64,000 bases of DNA from Propionibacteriaceae bacterium (GTDB taxonomy: Bacteria > Actinomycetota > Actinomycetes > Propionibacteriales > Propionibacteriaceae): the NCBI GenBank assembly GCA_017306015.1, contig JAFKJK010000007.1, positions 1 to 64,000 of the forward strand. The letters run 5' to 3'. Below, one piece after another: positions 27,302 to 35,887 of the stretch. Position 1 is the first letter of the stretch; each line of letters begins with the position of its first letter. Under the pieces are notes generated by a model. That model did no database searches. It worked only from the letters and a program-made list of their open reading frames with translations, and had not been told where the DNA came from. The position numbers were made by a program, and so were the translations under genes.

Positions 27302-28078
27302 TCAGGAGACTCGGGCGCCGGCTTCCAGGTACCAGGTGGTGCGCTCGGCTCGGGCCGACAGGGCGGCACCCAGGCGGCCCTGCGCGAACGGAGCCATGGT
27401 CGCGATGGCGTCGGCCGGAGCCAACCAGTGGACGGCCCGGATCTCCTTCAGGTCGGGACGGAGCAACTCCGGCGAGTGCAGGTCACCACCTTCGAAGATG
27501 AGCTCCACGGCGTCCTCCCAGCCCAGATAGGGAGCCAGCCAGTCGACAACGAGGAGCCGGCCGACGGCCAGGTCGGCGGACAACTCCTCGCGCACCTCCC
27601 GGATCAGCCCGGCACGCGGGCTCTCGCCGGTCTCCAGGATGCCGCCGGGCAGCTCGAAATCCGGTTTGAAGGTGGTCTCCAGGACGCACACCCGTCCGTC
27701 CGGCTGGGTCACGAGCAGGTGGGCGATCACCCGCTTGCGGGCGGTGACGGTGTTCATCACCGCGGTGAACCCGACCCGGCCGTCGGTGACGTCGTCGCGG
27801 AGCAGGGCGTAGCGGGCGATGTCCAGCGGGCCGCCCGGACCGAGCGCTGCCGACCGGGCGATGCCCTCGAGCCGGAACCCGGCCCGGTGCAGCGCCCGGC
27901 GGCGCGGCGTGTCGTCGGTGCACACGTCCACCTCCACCCGGCGCACGGACGGATCGGTGAACGCCAGCCTTCGGGTCGTGGTCAGCAACAGGTCGTAGCG
28001 CTGCTCGGAGTCCGTGCCCGCGAAATCGATCCGGGCCGAGCCGTCCGACGTCGTGAAGGGCAGGTGCTCCCGGATCAA
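27302..28078 (-). CDS. GNAT-remnant/NUDIX hydrolase fusion
   Basis: This 258-residue protein has two parts. Residues 1-100 look like the C-terminal half of a GNAT acetyltransferase (RRRALHRAGFRLEGIARSA, then DIARYALLRDD), without the acetyl-CoA-binding motif. Residues 105-258 are a NUDIX hydrolase with the box GILETGESPRAGLIREVREE; the final Gly of the box is replaced (LSA). The start is a TTG whose bases overlap the glgB stop (TTGA), and no other start fits the coding stretch. The GNAT part is probably inactive. The NUDIX substrate is unknown, and a sugar nucleotide would suit the context. Confidence 0.82.
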   Translation of the reverse strand: MIREHLPFTTSDGSARIDFAGTDSEQRYDLLLTTTRRLAFTDPSVRRVEVDVCTDDTPRRRALHRAGFRLEGIARSAALGPGGPLDIARYALLRDDVTDGRVGFTAVMNTVTARKRVIAHLLVTQPDGRVCVLETTFKPDFELPGGILETGESPRAGLIREVREELSADLAVGRLLVVDWLAPYLGWEDAVELIFEGGDLHSPELLRPDLKEIRAVHWLAPADAIATMAPFAQGRLGAALSARAERTTWYLEAGARVS

Positions 28079-29976
28079 GACGCGTCCGGCTCGTGGCGCA
28101 GGTAGACCGCTCCCAGTGGCGGGACCACCACCGTGGCGCTCGCCGGGAAACCGTTCCACGGTTCGTCCTCGGCGACCACCCGGCCGAGGTTGCCGAAGTT
28201 GTCCGTCCCGTCGTAGACGCCGGAGTCGGAGTTGAAGATCTCCGTCCAGACGCCTGAGGTGGGCAGGCCGATCCGGTAGCTCGTCCACGGCTCTGCGGAG
28301 AAGTTGACCACCGCCGCCACCTGCTGCCCGTCCCGGTCGGAGCGGACCCAGGAGTAGGTGTTCGCCCCCGCGTCGTCCGCGTTGATCCAGCGGAACCCCT
28401 CCGGCAAAGAATCGAGCTGCCACAAGGCCGGATGCTCCCGGTAGAGGCTGTTCAGGTCGACGAACATCCGCTGCAGGCCGTGGTGCCCCCACAGGTCCGA
28501 GACCCACCACTCCAGGCTGACGGCCTCGTTGAACTCGCTGCGCTGGCCGAACTCGCAGCCCATGAAGACGAGCTTCTTGCCCGGGAACGCCCACATGAAC
28601 GAGTAGAACGCCCGCAGGGTCGCGAACTGCCGCCAGGTGTCCTGCGGCACCTTGTTGATCATCGAGCCCTTGCCGTGGACCACCTCGTCGTGGGAGATCG
28701 GCAGGATGAAGTTCTCGCTGTAGGCATAGACCATGGCGAACGTCATCTCGTTGTGGTGGTACTGGCGGTTCACCGGATCCTCGCCCAGATAGTGCAGCGA
28801 GTCGTTCATCCAGCCCATGTTCCACTTGAACCCGAAGCCCAGCCCGCCCGAGTGCACGGGACGGGTGACGCCGCCGAAGCTCGTCGACTCCTCGGCGATC
28901 ATCACCACGCCGGGGACGCGCTCGTACAGGTGCTTGTTGACGTAGCGCAGGAAGTCGATCGCCTCCAGGTTCTCGTTGCCGCCGTAGATGTTCGGCACCC
29001 ATTCGCCGGGCTCGCGGGAATAGTCGAGGTAAAGCATGGAGGCGACCGCGTCCACCCGGAGCGCGTCGACGTGGAACTCGGTCACCCAGTACAACGCGTT
29101 CGAGACCAGGAACGACTTCACCTCGTTGCGGCCGTAGTTGAAGATGTAGGTGCCCCAGTCCTTGTGCTCGCCCTGGCGGGGGTCGGCGTGCTCGTACAGC
29201 GCCGTCCCGTCGAAGCGGCCCAGTGCCCACTCGTCCTTGGGGAAGTGGCCGGGCACCCAGTCGAGGATGACGCCGATGCCGGCCTGGTGCAGCCGGTCGA
29301 CGAGGTAACGGAACTCGTCGGGACGGCCCAGCCGCGACTGCGGGGCGAAGTAGTTCGTCACCTGGTAGCCCCAGCTCGGCTCGAACGGGTGCTCGGTGAC
29401 CGGCATGAACTCCACATGGGTGAAGCCCTGCCAGGTGACGTACTCGACGAGCTCGTCGGCCAGTTCGAGGTAGGTCTTGCCCTTGCGCCACGACCCCAGG
29501 TGCACCTCGTAGATGCTCATCGGCTCGGCGTGCGGTTGCGCGGCCGCGCGCCTGGCGATCCACTCGGCGTCGCCCCAGGCGAACCTGCTGCTGTAGACGA
29601 TGGAGGAGTTCGCCGGTGCCTGTTCGGCGAAGAAGGCCATCGGGTCGACCTTCTCCCGCCACACGCCGTCGGCGCCGAGGATGTTGAACTTGTAGAGGGC
29701 GCCATCGCCGACGTTCTCGACGAACAGCGCCCAGATCCCCGAACCCGGGACGAGCTGCATCGCGTCGCCGGTCCACCAGTTGAAGTCGGCATTCAGCCTG
29801 ACCTCGCGGGCATTGGGCGCCCAGACGGCGAAGCGGGTGCCGTGGAGCTCGCCGCGCTCGTCGTCGTGGACGGTCACCTGGTGCGCGCCGAGCCGCCGCC
29901 AGCACTCGGTGTCGCCACCGTTGTGGAAGCCCTCCAGCTCCCATCCGGTCAGACCGCCCGCAGGATCGTGTGCCAT
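28075..29976 (-). CDS. glgB: 1,4-alpha-glucan branching enzyme
   Basis: This 633-residue enzyme adds alpha-1,6 branches to glycogen-like glucan. It opens directly with the CBM48-like N2 domain (residues 45-110), followed by the GH13 barrel with nucleophile Asp309 (ALRVDAV), acid/base Glu362 (IAEEST) and Asp430 (PISHDEVVHG), and a C-terminal beta domain. It lacks the extra N1 domain of about 100 residues found in the E. coli and mycobacterial enzymes. The ATG at 29976 is 1 base after the mak stop and is preferred over an in-frame start at 30051 inside mak. Confidence 0.96.
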   Translation of the reverse strand: MAHDPAGGLTGWELEGFHNGGDTECWRRLGAHQVTVHDDERGELHGTRFAVWAPNAREVRLNADFNWWTGDAMQLVPGSGIWALFVENVGDGALYKFNILGADGVWREKVDPMAFFAEQAPANSSIVYSSRFAWGDAEWIARRAAAQPHAEPMSIYEVHLGSWRKGKTYLELADELVEYVTWQGFTHVEFMPVTEHPFEPSWGYQVTNYFAPQSRLGRPDEFRYLVDRLHQAGIGVILDWVPGHFPKDEWALGRFDGTALYEHADPRQGEHKDWGTYIFNYGRNEVKSFLVSNALYWVTEFHVDALRVDAVASMLYLDYSREPGEWVPNIYGGNENLEAIDFLRYVNKHLYERVPGVVMIAEESTSFGGVTRPVHSGGLGFGFKWNMGWMNDSLHYLGEDPVNRQYHHNEMTFAMVYAYSENFILPISHDEVVHGKGSMINKVPQDTWRQFATLRAFYSFMWAFPGKKLVFMGCEFGQRSEFNEAVSLEWWVSDLWGHHGLQRMFVDLNSLYREHPALWQLDSLPEGFRWINADDAGANTYSWVRSDRDGQQVAAVVNFSAEPWTSYRIGLPTSGVWTEIFNSDSGVYDGTDNFGNLGRVVAEDEPWNGFPASATVVVPPLGAVYLRHEPDAS

Positions 29977-29977
29977 C

Positions 29978-31234
29978 TCAGTGCTCCTCAGGTTCGGGGG
30001 CGTCCAGGACGCCGTCCAGTTCGTCGACGATTGCCCCCACCGGGATGCCAACCCAGTCGGGGCGGTTGCGCAGCTCGTAGCGGACCTCGTAGACCGCCTT
30101 GTCGATCAGGTACCCCGCGAGGGTCGCCCGCGGCACCTCCCCGCCGGCGAGGTAGCCGTCGAGGAATGCGGAACGCGCCGCGGCGCTCCAGGCCCGGGCA
30201 GCCGCACCGGCCGGGTCGGGATGCGCGCTCCTGGCGTAGTCGAAGCTCCGCAGCGCACCGGCCACGTCCCGCCACACCGAGTCCGGCTCACGGCGCTCGG
30301 CTGGGGTCTTCAGGGGTTCGCCCTCGAAGTCGATCAGCACCCACCCGGACGGGTCGCGTCGCTGCAACACCTGGCCGAGGTGGAAGTCGCCGTGCAACTG
30401 CTGGCAGTCCAGCTGCTCGTCGCGCAGCGCCTCGTACAGCGGACGGATCCGGTCGGCCAGCGCGGCCACCTCGGGCGCCTCGGCCGCCACCTGGTCCAGC
30501 CGGGCGAGCATGCCGTCCGCGATCTCGGCGCCCGGCCGGACGGTGGTGCCGAACGCGTCCTGGAGCAGGGTGTGGACGTTGCGCAGCGCGTGGCCGAGGT
30601 CTGCGGCCGGACCGCGGAAGTCCTGGCCTGCGGCGCAGGCCCGGGTGGCGAGCTTCCAGCCGTCCCCGGTCGAGTCGACGAACTCCATCACGATGGCCCA
30701 GGTGGTGCCGTCGGGGGTGGTGGCGGTGGCGTACAGCCTGGGCGTCACGCCGCTGTCCCGAAGCGCCGCCAGCAGTTCCGCCTCACGATTGGGGCCGTCG
30801 GGCCGGCGGAACAGCTTGAACAGGGCACCGGTGCCGATCCGGACGCTGGAGTTGCTCTGCTCCGCCGGGAACGGGGTGATCTCGCCGCGGGCAACCTCCG
30901 GTCCGAGCTCCAGCGCGTCCAGGACCAGCCCGAACGCCTCCGGGTCGAGCGTCGCGTCGACGAGCAGGGCCGGTGGCCGGTCGTCGAGCTCCACGACCGG
31001 GCCGGGCGCTGCCGCGTCCGCTGCCTGCGGGCGGTACGCCGAGACCGCCTGGTAGGCCTCCCGCGACCCGTCGGCATAGCGGGCCACGACGGTCTCGGGA
31101 CGAACGGCGAGCCGGGGCCCCGAGCCGGCGAACCAGGGGCCGGGGTGCACGTCGACGCCGGCCAGTTCCCGTCCCTTGCCGGCGAACCAGCGCTGGGCGG
31201 GAAGCGTCTGGAGCCAGGCCTGTTCGATGCGCAT
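29978..31234 (-). CDS. mak: Maltokinase
   Basis: This 418-residue kinase phosphorylates maltose to maltose-1-phosphate with ATP, making the donor used by GlgE. The aminoglycoside-phosphotransferase-like fold shows HGDFHLGQVL (catalytic Asp) and IDFEGEP (metal ligand). The N-terminus LPAQRWFAGKGRE is typical of Mak/Pep2. It overlaps glgE by 1 base (TGATG) and is followed by glgB, so translation is coupled. No fused or adjacent trehalose synthase (TreS) is present, although TreS often accompanies Mak. Confidence 0.94.
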   Translation of the reverse strand: MRIEQAWLQTLPAQRWFAGKGRELAGVDVHPGPWFAGSGPRLAVRPETVVARYADGSREAYQAVSAYRPQAADAAAPGPVVELDDRPPALLVDATLDPEAFGLVLDALELGPEVARGEITPFPAEQSNSSVRIGTGALFKLFRRPDGPNREAELLAALRDSGVTPRLYATATTPDGTTWAIVMEFVDSTGDGWKLATRACAAGQDFRGPAADLGHALRNVHTLLQDAFGTTVRPGAEIADGMLARLDQVAAEAPEVAALADRIRPLYEALRDEQLDCQQLHGDFHLGQVLQRRDPSGWVLIDFEGEPLKTPAERREPDSVWRDVAGALRSFDYARSAHPDPAGAAARAWSAAARSAFLDGYLAGGEVPRATLAGYLIDKAVYEVRYELRNRPDWVGIPVGAIVDELDGVLDAPEPEEH

Positions 31235-33354
31235 CACAGCACGTGCAGGATGTGGGCGGGGTTGGCCGGGCTCAGCCGGACGAAGTTGCGCTCCCCCCAG
31301 GTGAAGGTGGCGCCGGTGAGCTCGTCGCGGAGGGCGACCGCGCCGGAGTCGATGCCGAGGGCGGGCAGGTCGAGGGCCACCTCGTCCTCGACGGTCTGGT
31401 CGGGGTTGAGGCTGCAGATCACGATCACCGTGTCGTCGCCGTCGGTCTTCGCGAAGGCGAGGAGCTGGTCGGACAGGACGTCGAGGAAGCGGAGTTGCCG
31501 CAGCTGCTGCAGGGCGGGGTGCGCGCGGCGGATCGCGTTGAGCCGGCCGATCAGCACGTTCAGGTTGGGCTCCGCGGAGTAGTCGCGGGGACGGTACTCG
31601 AACTTCTCGGAGTTCAGGTACTCCTCCCGTCCGGGCGCAAGGGGCTGGTGCTCGAACAGCTCGAAGCCCGAGTACACCCCCCATGCCGGCGACAGGGTCG
31701 CGGCCAGCACGGCCCGGATCGCGAACGCCGCCGGGTTGCCCGACTGCAGGAAGAACGGGTTGATGTCGGGGGTGTTGACGAAGAAGTTCGGCCGGTAGTA
31801 GGCGTCGGTCTCGGTGCTGAGCTCGGTCAGGTACTCGGCCAGCTCGGACTGGGTGTTGCGCCAGGTGAAGTAGGTGTAGCTGGAGTGGAAGCCGACCTTT
31901 CCCAGGGCCCGCATCATCTCCGGCGTGGTGAACGCCTCGGCGAAGAACAGCACGTCCGGGTCGAACTCGCGGACCTGCCGCATCAGCCAGGCCCAGAACT
32001 GCACCGGCTTGGTGTGCGGGTTGTCCACCCGGAAGATCTTCACGCCGTGGGAGATCCACAGCTTCAGCACCCGAAGCGCCTCGTGGTAGATGCCGTCCGG
32101 GTCGTTGTCGAAGTTGATCGGGTAGATGTCCTGGTACTTCTTCGGCGGGTTCTCCGCGTAGGCGATGGTGCCGTCCAGCCGGGTGGTGAACCACTCCGGG
32201 TGCTCGCGGACCCACGGGTGGTCGGGCGAGGCCTGCAACGCGAAGTCGAGCGCCACCTCGAGGCCGAGCTCGGTGGCGCGGGCGACGAAGCGGTCGAACG
32301 CGGCGAAGTCGCCGAGGTCGGGATGCACGGCGTCGTGGCCCCCCTGTTTGCCGCCGATCGCCCAGGGCGAGCCCGGATCACCCGGCGCGGGGTCGAGGGT
32401 GTTGTTGCGGCCCTTGCGGAACGACGTGCCGATCGGGTGGATCGGCGGCAGGTAGACCACGTCGAAGCCCATGGCGGCGACCTCGGCCAGCCGCTCCTGG
32501 GAGGTGTCGAAGGTCCCGGACGTCCAGGTCTTCGTCTTCGGGTCGTAGGTGGCACCCTGCGATCGGGGGAAGAACTCGTACCAGCTGGCGAACAGCGCCC
32601 GCTTCCGGTCGACGAACAGCGGGAAGTCGGCGGTGGGCGTGACCAGCTCTCGGGGGCCGAAGCGCTTCATGGCGTCGGCGATGCCGTGGGCGGTGGCGAC
32701 CTCCAACAGGTCGGCGGCGGGCCGTTCGGGGATCAGCAGCATCGCCGTGGCCCGCAGCACGGACGCCTGGACGGGATCGCCGGCGTCCTGCGCGGCGGAG
32801 GCGGTGCGTTCGAGGAGCGCGCGTCCCTCCAGGCAGACCAGTTCGATGTCGACGCCGGCCGGCAGTTTGGCCTCGGCGTTGTGCAGCCACGTGGCCCAGG
32901 GATCCGACCAGCCCTCGACCCGGAACGTCCAGGCGCCCGGGGCGTCCGGACGGACCCAGGCCTCCCACGGGTCCAGGCCGCGGGGCTCCAGCGGGGTCAT
33001 GTCGACGCGTTCCTCGCGGCCGTCGGGGGAGGTGAGGATCACCGAGGCGTTGACCGCGTCGTGGCCCTCGCGGAACACCTTCGCCCGGATCGGGATCAGC
33101 TCGCCGACAACGGCCTTCGCGGCGTAGGCGCCGCCCTCGATCACCGGGCTGACCCCCCTCACCGGGATCCGGCCGAAGCCGCGGACGACAGGCGTTGGAG
33201 GCTGGAGGTCGAGGGGTGGCCGAGCCGGCGTGGAGACGGTGTCCGCGTCCACTGTGGGCGGGGTGGGTCGCGGCGCCGGGGACGCCTTCTGGGCCGTCGC
33301 GCCCTGGCGGGGAGTCTTGGCCGGCGTCCTCCGTGGACGTTGATTCGCGCTCAC
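31234..33354 (-). CDS. glgE: Alpha-1,4-glucan:maltose-1-phosphate maltosyltransferase
   Basis: This 706-residue GH13 enzyme extends alpha-1,4-glucans with maltosyl units from maltose-1-phosphate. The first 55 residues are an Ala/Pro/Thr-rich linker of low complexity. The conserved protein starts at GRIPVRGVSPVIEGG. Catalytic residues by pattern are Asp444 (IFRVDNPHTKP), Glu473 (FFAEAFT) and Asp530 (NTPDINPFF). The GTG at 33354 is the best upstream start, but the true start could be downstream because the linker is not conserved in kind. It is coupled to mak by a 1-base overlap. Confidence 0.95.
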   Translation of the reverse strand: MSANQRPRRTPAKTPRQGATAQKASPAPRPTPPTVDADTVSTPARPPLDLQPPTPVVRGFGRIPVRGVSPVIEGGAYAAKAVVGELIPIRAKVFREGHDAVNASVILTSPDGREERVDMTPLEPRGLDPWEAWVRPDAPGAWTFRVEGWSDPWATWLHNAEAKLPAGVDIELVCLEGRALLERTASAAQDAGDPVQASVLRATAMLLIPERPAADLLEVATAHGIADAMKRFGPRELVTPTADFPLFVDRKRALFASWYEFFPRSQGATYDPKTKTWTSGTFDTSQERLAEVAAMGFDVVYLPPIHPIGTSFRKGRNNTLDPAPGDPGSPWAIGGKQGGHDAVHPDLGDFAAFDRFVARATELGLEVALDFALQASPDHPWVREHPEWFTTRLDGTIAYAENPPKKYQDIYPINFDNDPDGIYHEALRVLKLWISHGVKIFRVDNPHTKPVQFWAWLMRQVREFDPDVLFFAEAFTTPEMMRALGKVGFHSSYTYFTWRNTQSELAEYLTELSTETDAYYRPNFFVNTPDINPFFLQSGNPAAFAIRAVLAATLSPAWGVYSGFELFEHQPLAPGREEYLNSEKFEYRPRDYSAEPNLNVLIGRLNAIRRAHPALQQLRQLRFLDVLSDQLLAFAKTDGDDTVIVICSLNPDQTVEDEVALDLPALGIDSGAVALRDELTGATFTWGERNFVRLSPANPAHILHVL

Positions 33355-33476
33355 GGGGCCCAACCTAGCCGGAAACGCCCTCGATGCGGAGACGTTGTCG
33401 CCGTCCGGCGGCGCGGGACTCTCCCGGAGCTTCAGCGTCCGGCTTTGTGGGTAGGACAACGGGTTTGGCCGGACGG

Positions 33477-33495
33477 TCGGGTGAACCGCACCCGA
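33477..33495 (-). terminator. Hairpin between glgX and glgE
   Basis: A perfect 7-bp GC-rich stem (TCGGGTG with CACCCGA) closes a 5-nt loop about 35 bases past the glgX stop. There is no T run, so it may be a weak terminator or processing site that lowers readthrough from glgX into glgE. Confidence 0.35.
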
Positions 33496-33530
33496 ACGGT
33501 CCCCATTGTGGGTCGCGCAGGCGGGCGACC

Positions 33531-35705
33531 TCAGGACGGCAGGTCGCCGCCGGCGTCCGGCGTCTCCGGGGAGACCGGCGTCTCGGGCGACACCGGTACC
33601 GGGATGGCGCTGGTGCGCACCTTCGCGGCGAGGACGGCGACGGTCCGTCCCGGCAGGCTCACCGTCGCGTCGGCCGGCAGCTGCTTGCGGGGCAGCTCGT
33701 GGTCCTCGCCGGTGTGGGCCACCACCTGGTAGCTGGTCGCCCACGGCGCGCCCGGAAGCGACACCTCGACCGGTGCCTCGCCGGAGTGCACGTAGATCAG
33801 GAACGCCTCCTCGGCATCGCTGAGGTACAGGCCGAGGAGGCGCCTGCCCGGGTCGTGCCAGTTCGGGATCGTCATCTCCAGGCCGGACTCGTTGAACCAG
33901 GCCACCGACTCGCGGCCCAGCCGGCGTCCGGTCTGGTCGTGGAGTTCTGTCGAGCGGCGCCACGCGTCCGGACGGAGCAGCGGGTGCTCGGCACGCAGGC
34001 CGATCAGCGTCCGGGTGAGTTCCAGTTGGCCGGTCCACTGGTGCTCGGGGTTCCAGTCCACCCAGGAGATCGGGGAATCCTGGCAGTAGGCGTTGTTGTT
34101 TCCGCCCTGGGTGCGGCCGAACTCGTCGCCGGCCGTGATCATCGGCACCCCGGCGGACAGCAGCATGGTGGCCATCAGGTTGCGGGCGGTGCGCTGCCGG
34201 GCCGAGATGATCGCCGGGTCGTCGGTCTCGCCCTCGTAGCCGTGGTTCCAGGAGCGGTTGTCGTCCGCGCCGTCCCGGTTGCGCTCGGCGTTCGCCTCGT
34301 TGTGCTTGAGGTCGTAGGTGACCACGTCGCGGATCGTGAAGCCGTCGTGGGCGGTGACGAAGTTCAGCGAGGACGTCACCGGACGGTCGTCGTGGTCGTA
34401 GATGTCGGACGAGCCGGACAGCCGCGTCGCCAGCTCCTGGACGCCGTCGACCGCCCCCCGCCAGAAGTCGCGGCTGAAGCTGCGGAAGCGGTCGTTCCAC
34501 TCCGTCCAGCCCCGACCCCAGCGGCCCAGCTGGTAGCCGTACGGGCCGACGTCCCACGGCTCGGAGATCATCACCTTGCCGGCGAGCAGCGGATCGGAGG
34601 CGACCGCCCGCTTGAACGCGTGGTGCTGGTCGACGTGGTGGGCGGCGTCCCGGATCAGGGTGGTGTTGAGGTCGAAGCGGAAGCCGTCCACGCCCATCTC
34701 GGTGGCCCAGTAGCGCATCGAGTCGAGCACCAGCTTGAGCACGCCCGGCGTGGAGGTGTCGACGGCGTTGCCGCAGCCGGTGACGTCGTAGTCGTTCCGC
34801 TGGTCGGAGGTCAGCCGGTAGTAGCCGGCGTGGTCGATGCCGCGGAAGCACAGGGTCGGGCCCTCGTGGCCACCCTCGCCGGTGTGGTTGTAGACCACGT
34901 CGAGGATGACGGCGATCCCGGCGGCGTGCAGTGCCGAGACCATCTCCTTGAACTCGTCCACCTGTTCGCCGAGGCTGCCGGAGGACGAGTACGGGGCGTG
35001 CGGCGCGAAGAAGCCCAGGGTGTTGTAGCCCCAGTAGTTGACCAGGCCCCGTCCGATCACGAACGGCTCGGAGACGAAGTGGTGCACCGGCAGCAACTCG
35101 ACCGCGTTCACGCCGAGGCCGGTGAGGTACTCGATCACGGCGGGGTAGGCGAGCCCGGCGTAGGTGCCGCGCAGGTGCTCGGGAACCGCGGGGTGGCGCA
35201 GTGTGAAGCCGCGGACGTGGGTCTCGTAGACGACCAGCTGGTCCAGGGGGATCGGCTCGGCGAGCGGGGTCGGTGCGGGAGTGTCGGCGACGACGACGCT
35301 CAGCGGGACGGCGCTGGAGGAGTCGGTCGGATCGGGCAGGTAGTTGGACTCCGGGGTGTGGTCCATGATCGGGCCGGCGTAGTCCACGCCGCCGGTGATG
35401 GCCCGGGCGTAGGGGTCGAGGAGCAGCTTGGCCGGGTTGAACCGCTCGCCGGTCTGCGGACTCCAGTTGCCGTCCACCCGGTAGCCGTACCGCTGGCCGG
35501 GGCCGACGCCGGCCAGGTGGACGGACCAGACGCCCTCGTTGTCGCGGACGAGGTCGTGGTTGACCTGGTTGTGCTTCTCGTCGATGAGCGCGAGTTCGAC
35601 CCGGGTGGCCCGCGGAGCCCACAGTGCGAAGTCGGTGCCGCTGTCGTCGGCGTGCGCGCCGAGGAGCCTGTCGGCGGCCGGACTGGGTTCAACAGCTGGG
35701 TTCAT
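33531..35705 (-). CDS. glgX: Glycogen debranching enzyme GlgX
   Basis: This 724-residue isoamylase-type GH13 enzyme removes alpha-1,6 branches from glycogen. An N-terminal CBM48-like domain (GTDFALWAPRATRVELALID) precedes the barrel. The nucleophile lies in GFRFDLNTTLIRD, the acid/base in MISEPWDVGPYGYQLG, and the third acidic residue in VTAHDGFT. The last ~25 residues are a repetitive Pro/Val/Ser/Glu tail (PVSPETPVSPETP). It leads the minus-strand glg cluster, separated from glgE by 176 bp containing a hairpin. Confidence 0.95.
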   Translation of the reverse strand: MNPAVEPSPAADRLLGAHADDSGTDFALWAPRATRVELALIDEKHNQVNHDLVRDNEGVWSVHLAGVGPGQRYGYRVDGNWSPQTGERFNPAKLLLDPYARAITGGVDYAGPIMDHTPESNYLPDPTDSSSAVPLSVVVADTPAPTPLAEPIPLDQLVVYETHVRGFTLRHPAVPEHLRGTYAGLAYPAVIEYLTGLGVNAVELLPVHHFVSEPFVIGRGLVNYWGYNTLGFFAPHAPYSSSGSLGEQVDEFKEMVSALHAAGIAVILDVVYNHTGEGGHEGPTLCFRGIDHAGYYRLTSDQRNDYDVTGCGNAVDTSTPGVLKLVLDSMRYWATEMGVDGFRFDLNTTLIRDAAHHVDQHHAFKRAVASDPLLAGKVMISEPWDVGPYGYQLGRWGRGWTEWNDRFRSFSRDFWRGAVDGVQELATRLSGSSDIYDHDDRPVTSSLNFVTAHDGFTIRDVVTYDLKHNEANAERNRDGADDNRSWNHGYEGETDDPAIISARQRTARNLMATMLLSAGVPMITAGDEFGRTQGGNNNAYCQDSPISWVDWNPEHQWTGQLELTRTLIGLRAEHPLLRPDAWRRSTELHDQTGRRLGRESVAWFNESGLEMTIPNWHDPGRRLLGLYLSDAEEAFLIYVHSGEAPVEVSLPGAPWATSYQVVAHTGEDHELPRKQLPADATVSLPGRTVAVLAAKVRTSAIPVPVSPETPVSPETPDAGGDLPS

Positions 35706-35803
35706 GCGGGCCCTTGCGCTCAGGTTGCCTGGTTGCCGGCCGCGCCGGTGGGAATCGCGGTGCGGCCGCCCGGTCGGCCGACGACCATCGGCGGACAGGC
35801 AAC

Positions 35804-35809
35804 TAGTGT
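35804..35809 (+). promoter_or_regulatory. Candidate -10 element of the cysteine desulfurase gene
   Basis: TAGTGT lies 78 bp before the ATG in the divergent region shared with glgX. No convincing -35 element is seen, so the call is weak. Confidence 0.3.
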
Positions 35810-35887
35810 GGACTCACGGTACCGGCTGGGCCCGAATCGCACCGCCGGACTCGCGAACGTTCAGCCCTCCTGGGAGTAGTTGCACCA

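Noticed and set aside
33531..33606. Repetitive DNA at the end of glgX as a mobile repeat.
   Set aside because: It encodes a short Pro/Val/Ser/Glu tail (PVSPETPVSPETP) in frame and is best seen as a low-complexity protein tail.
35846..35862. A GAACGTTC palindrome near 35850 as a second SOS box.
   Set aside because: The two halves are adjacent. The LexA box needs four bases between GAAC and GTTC.
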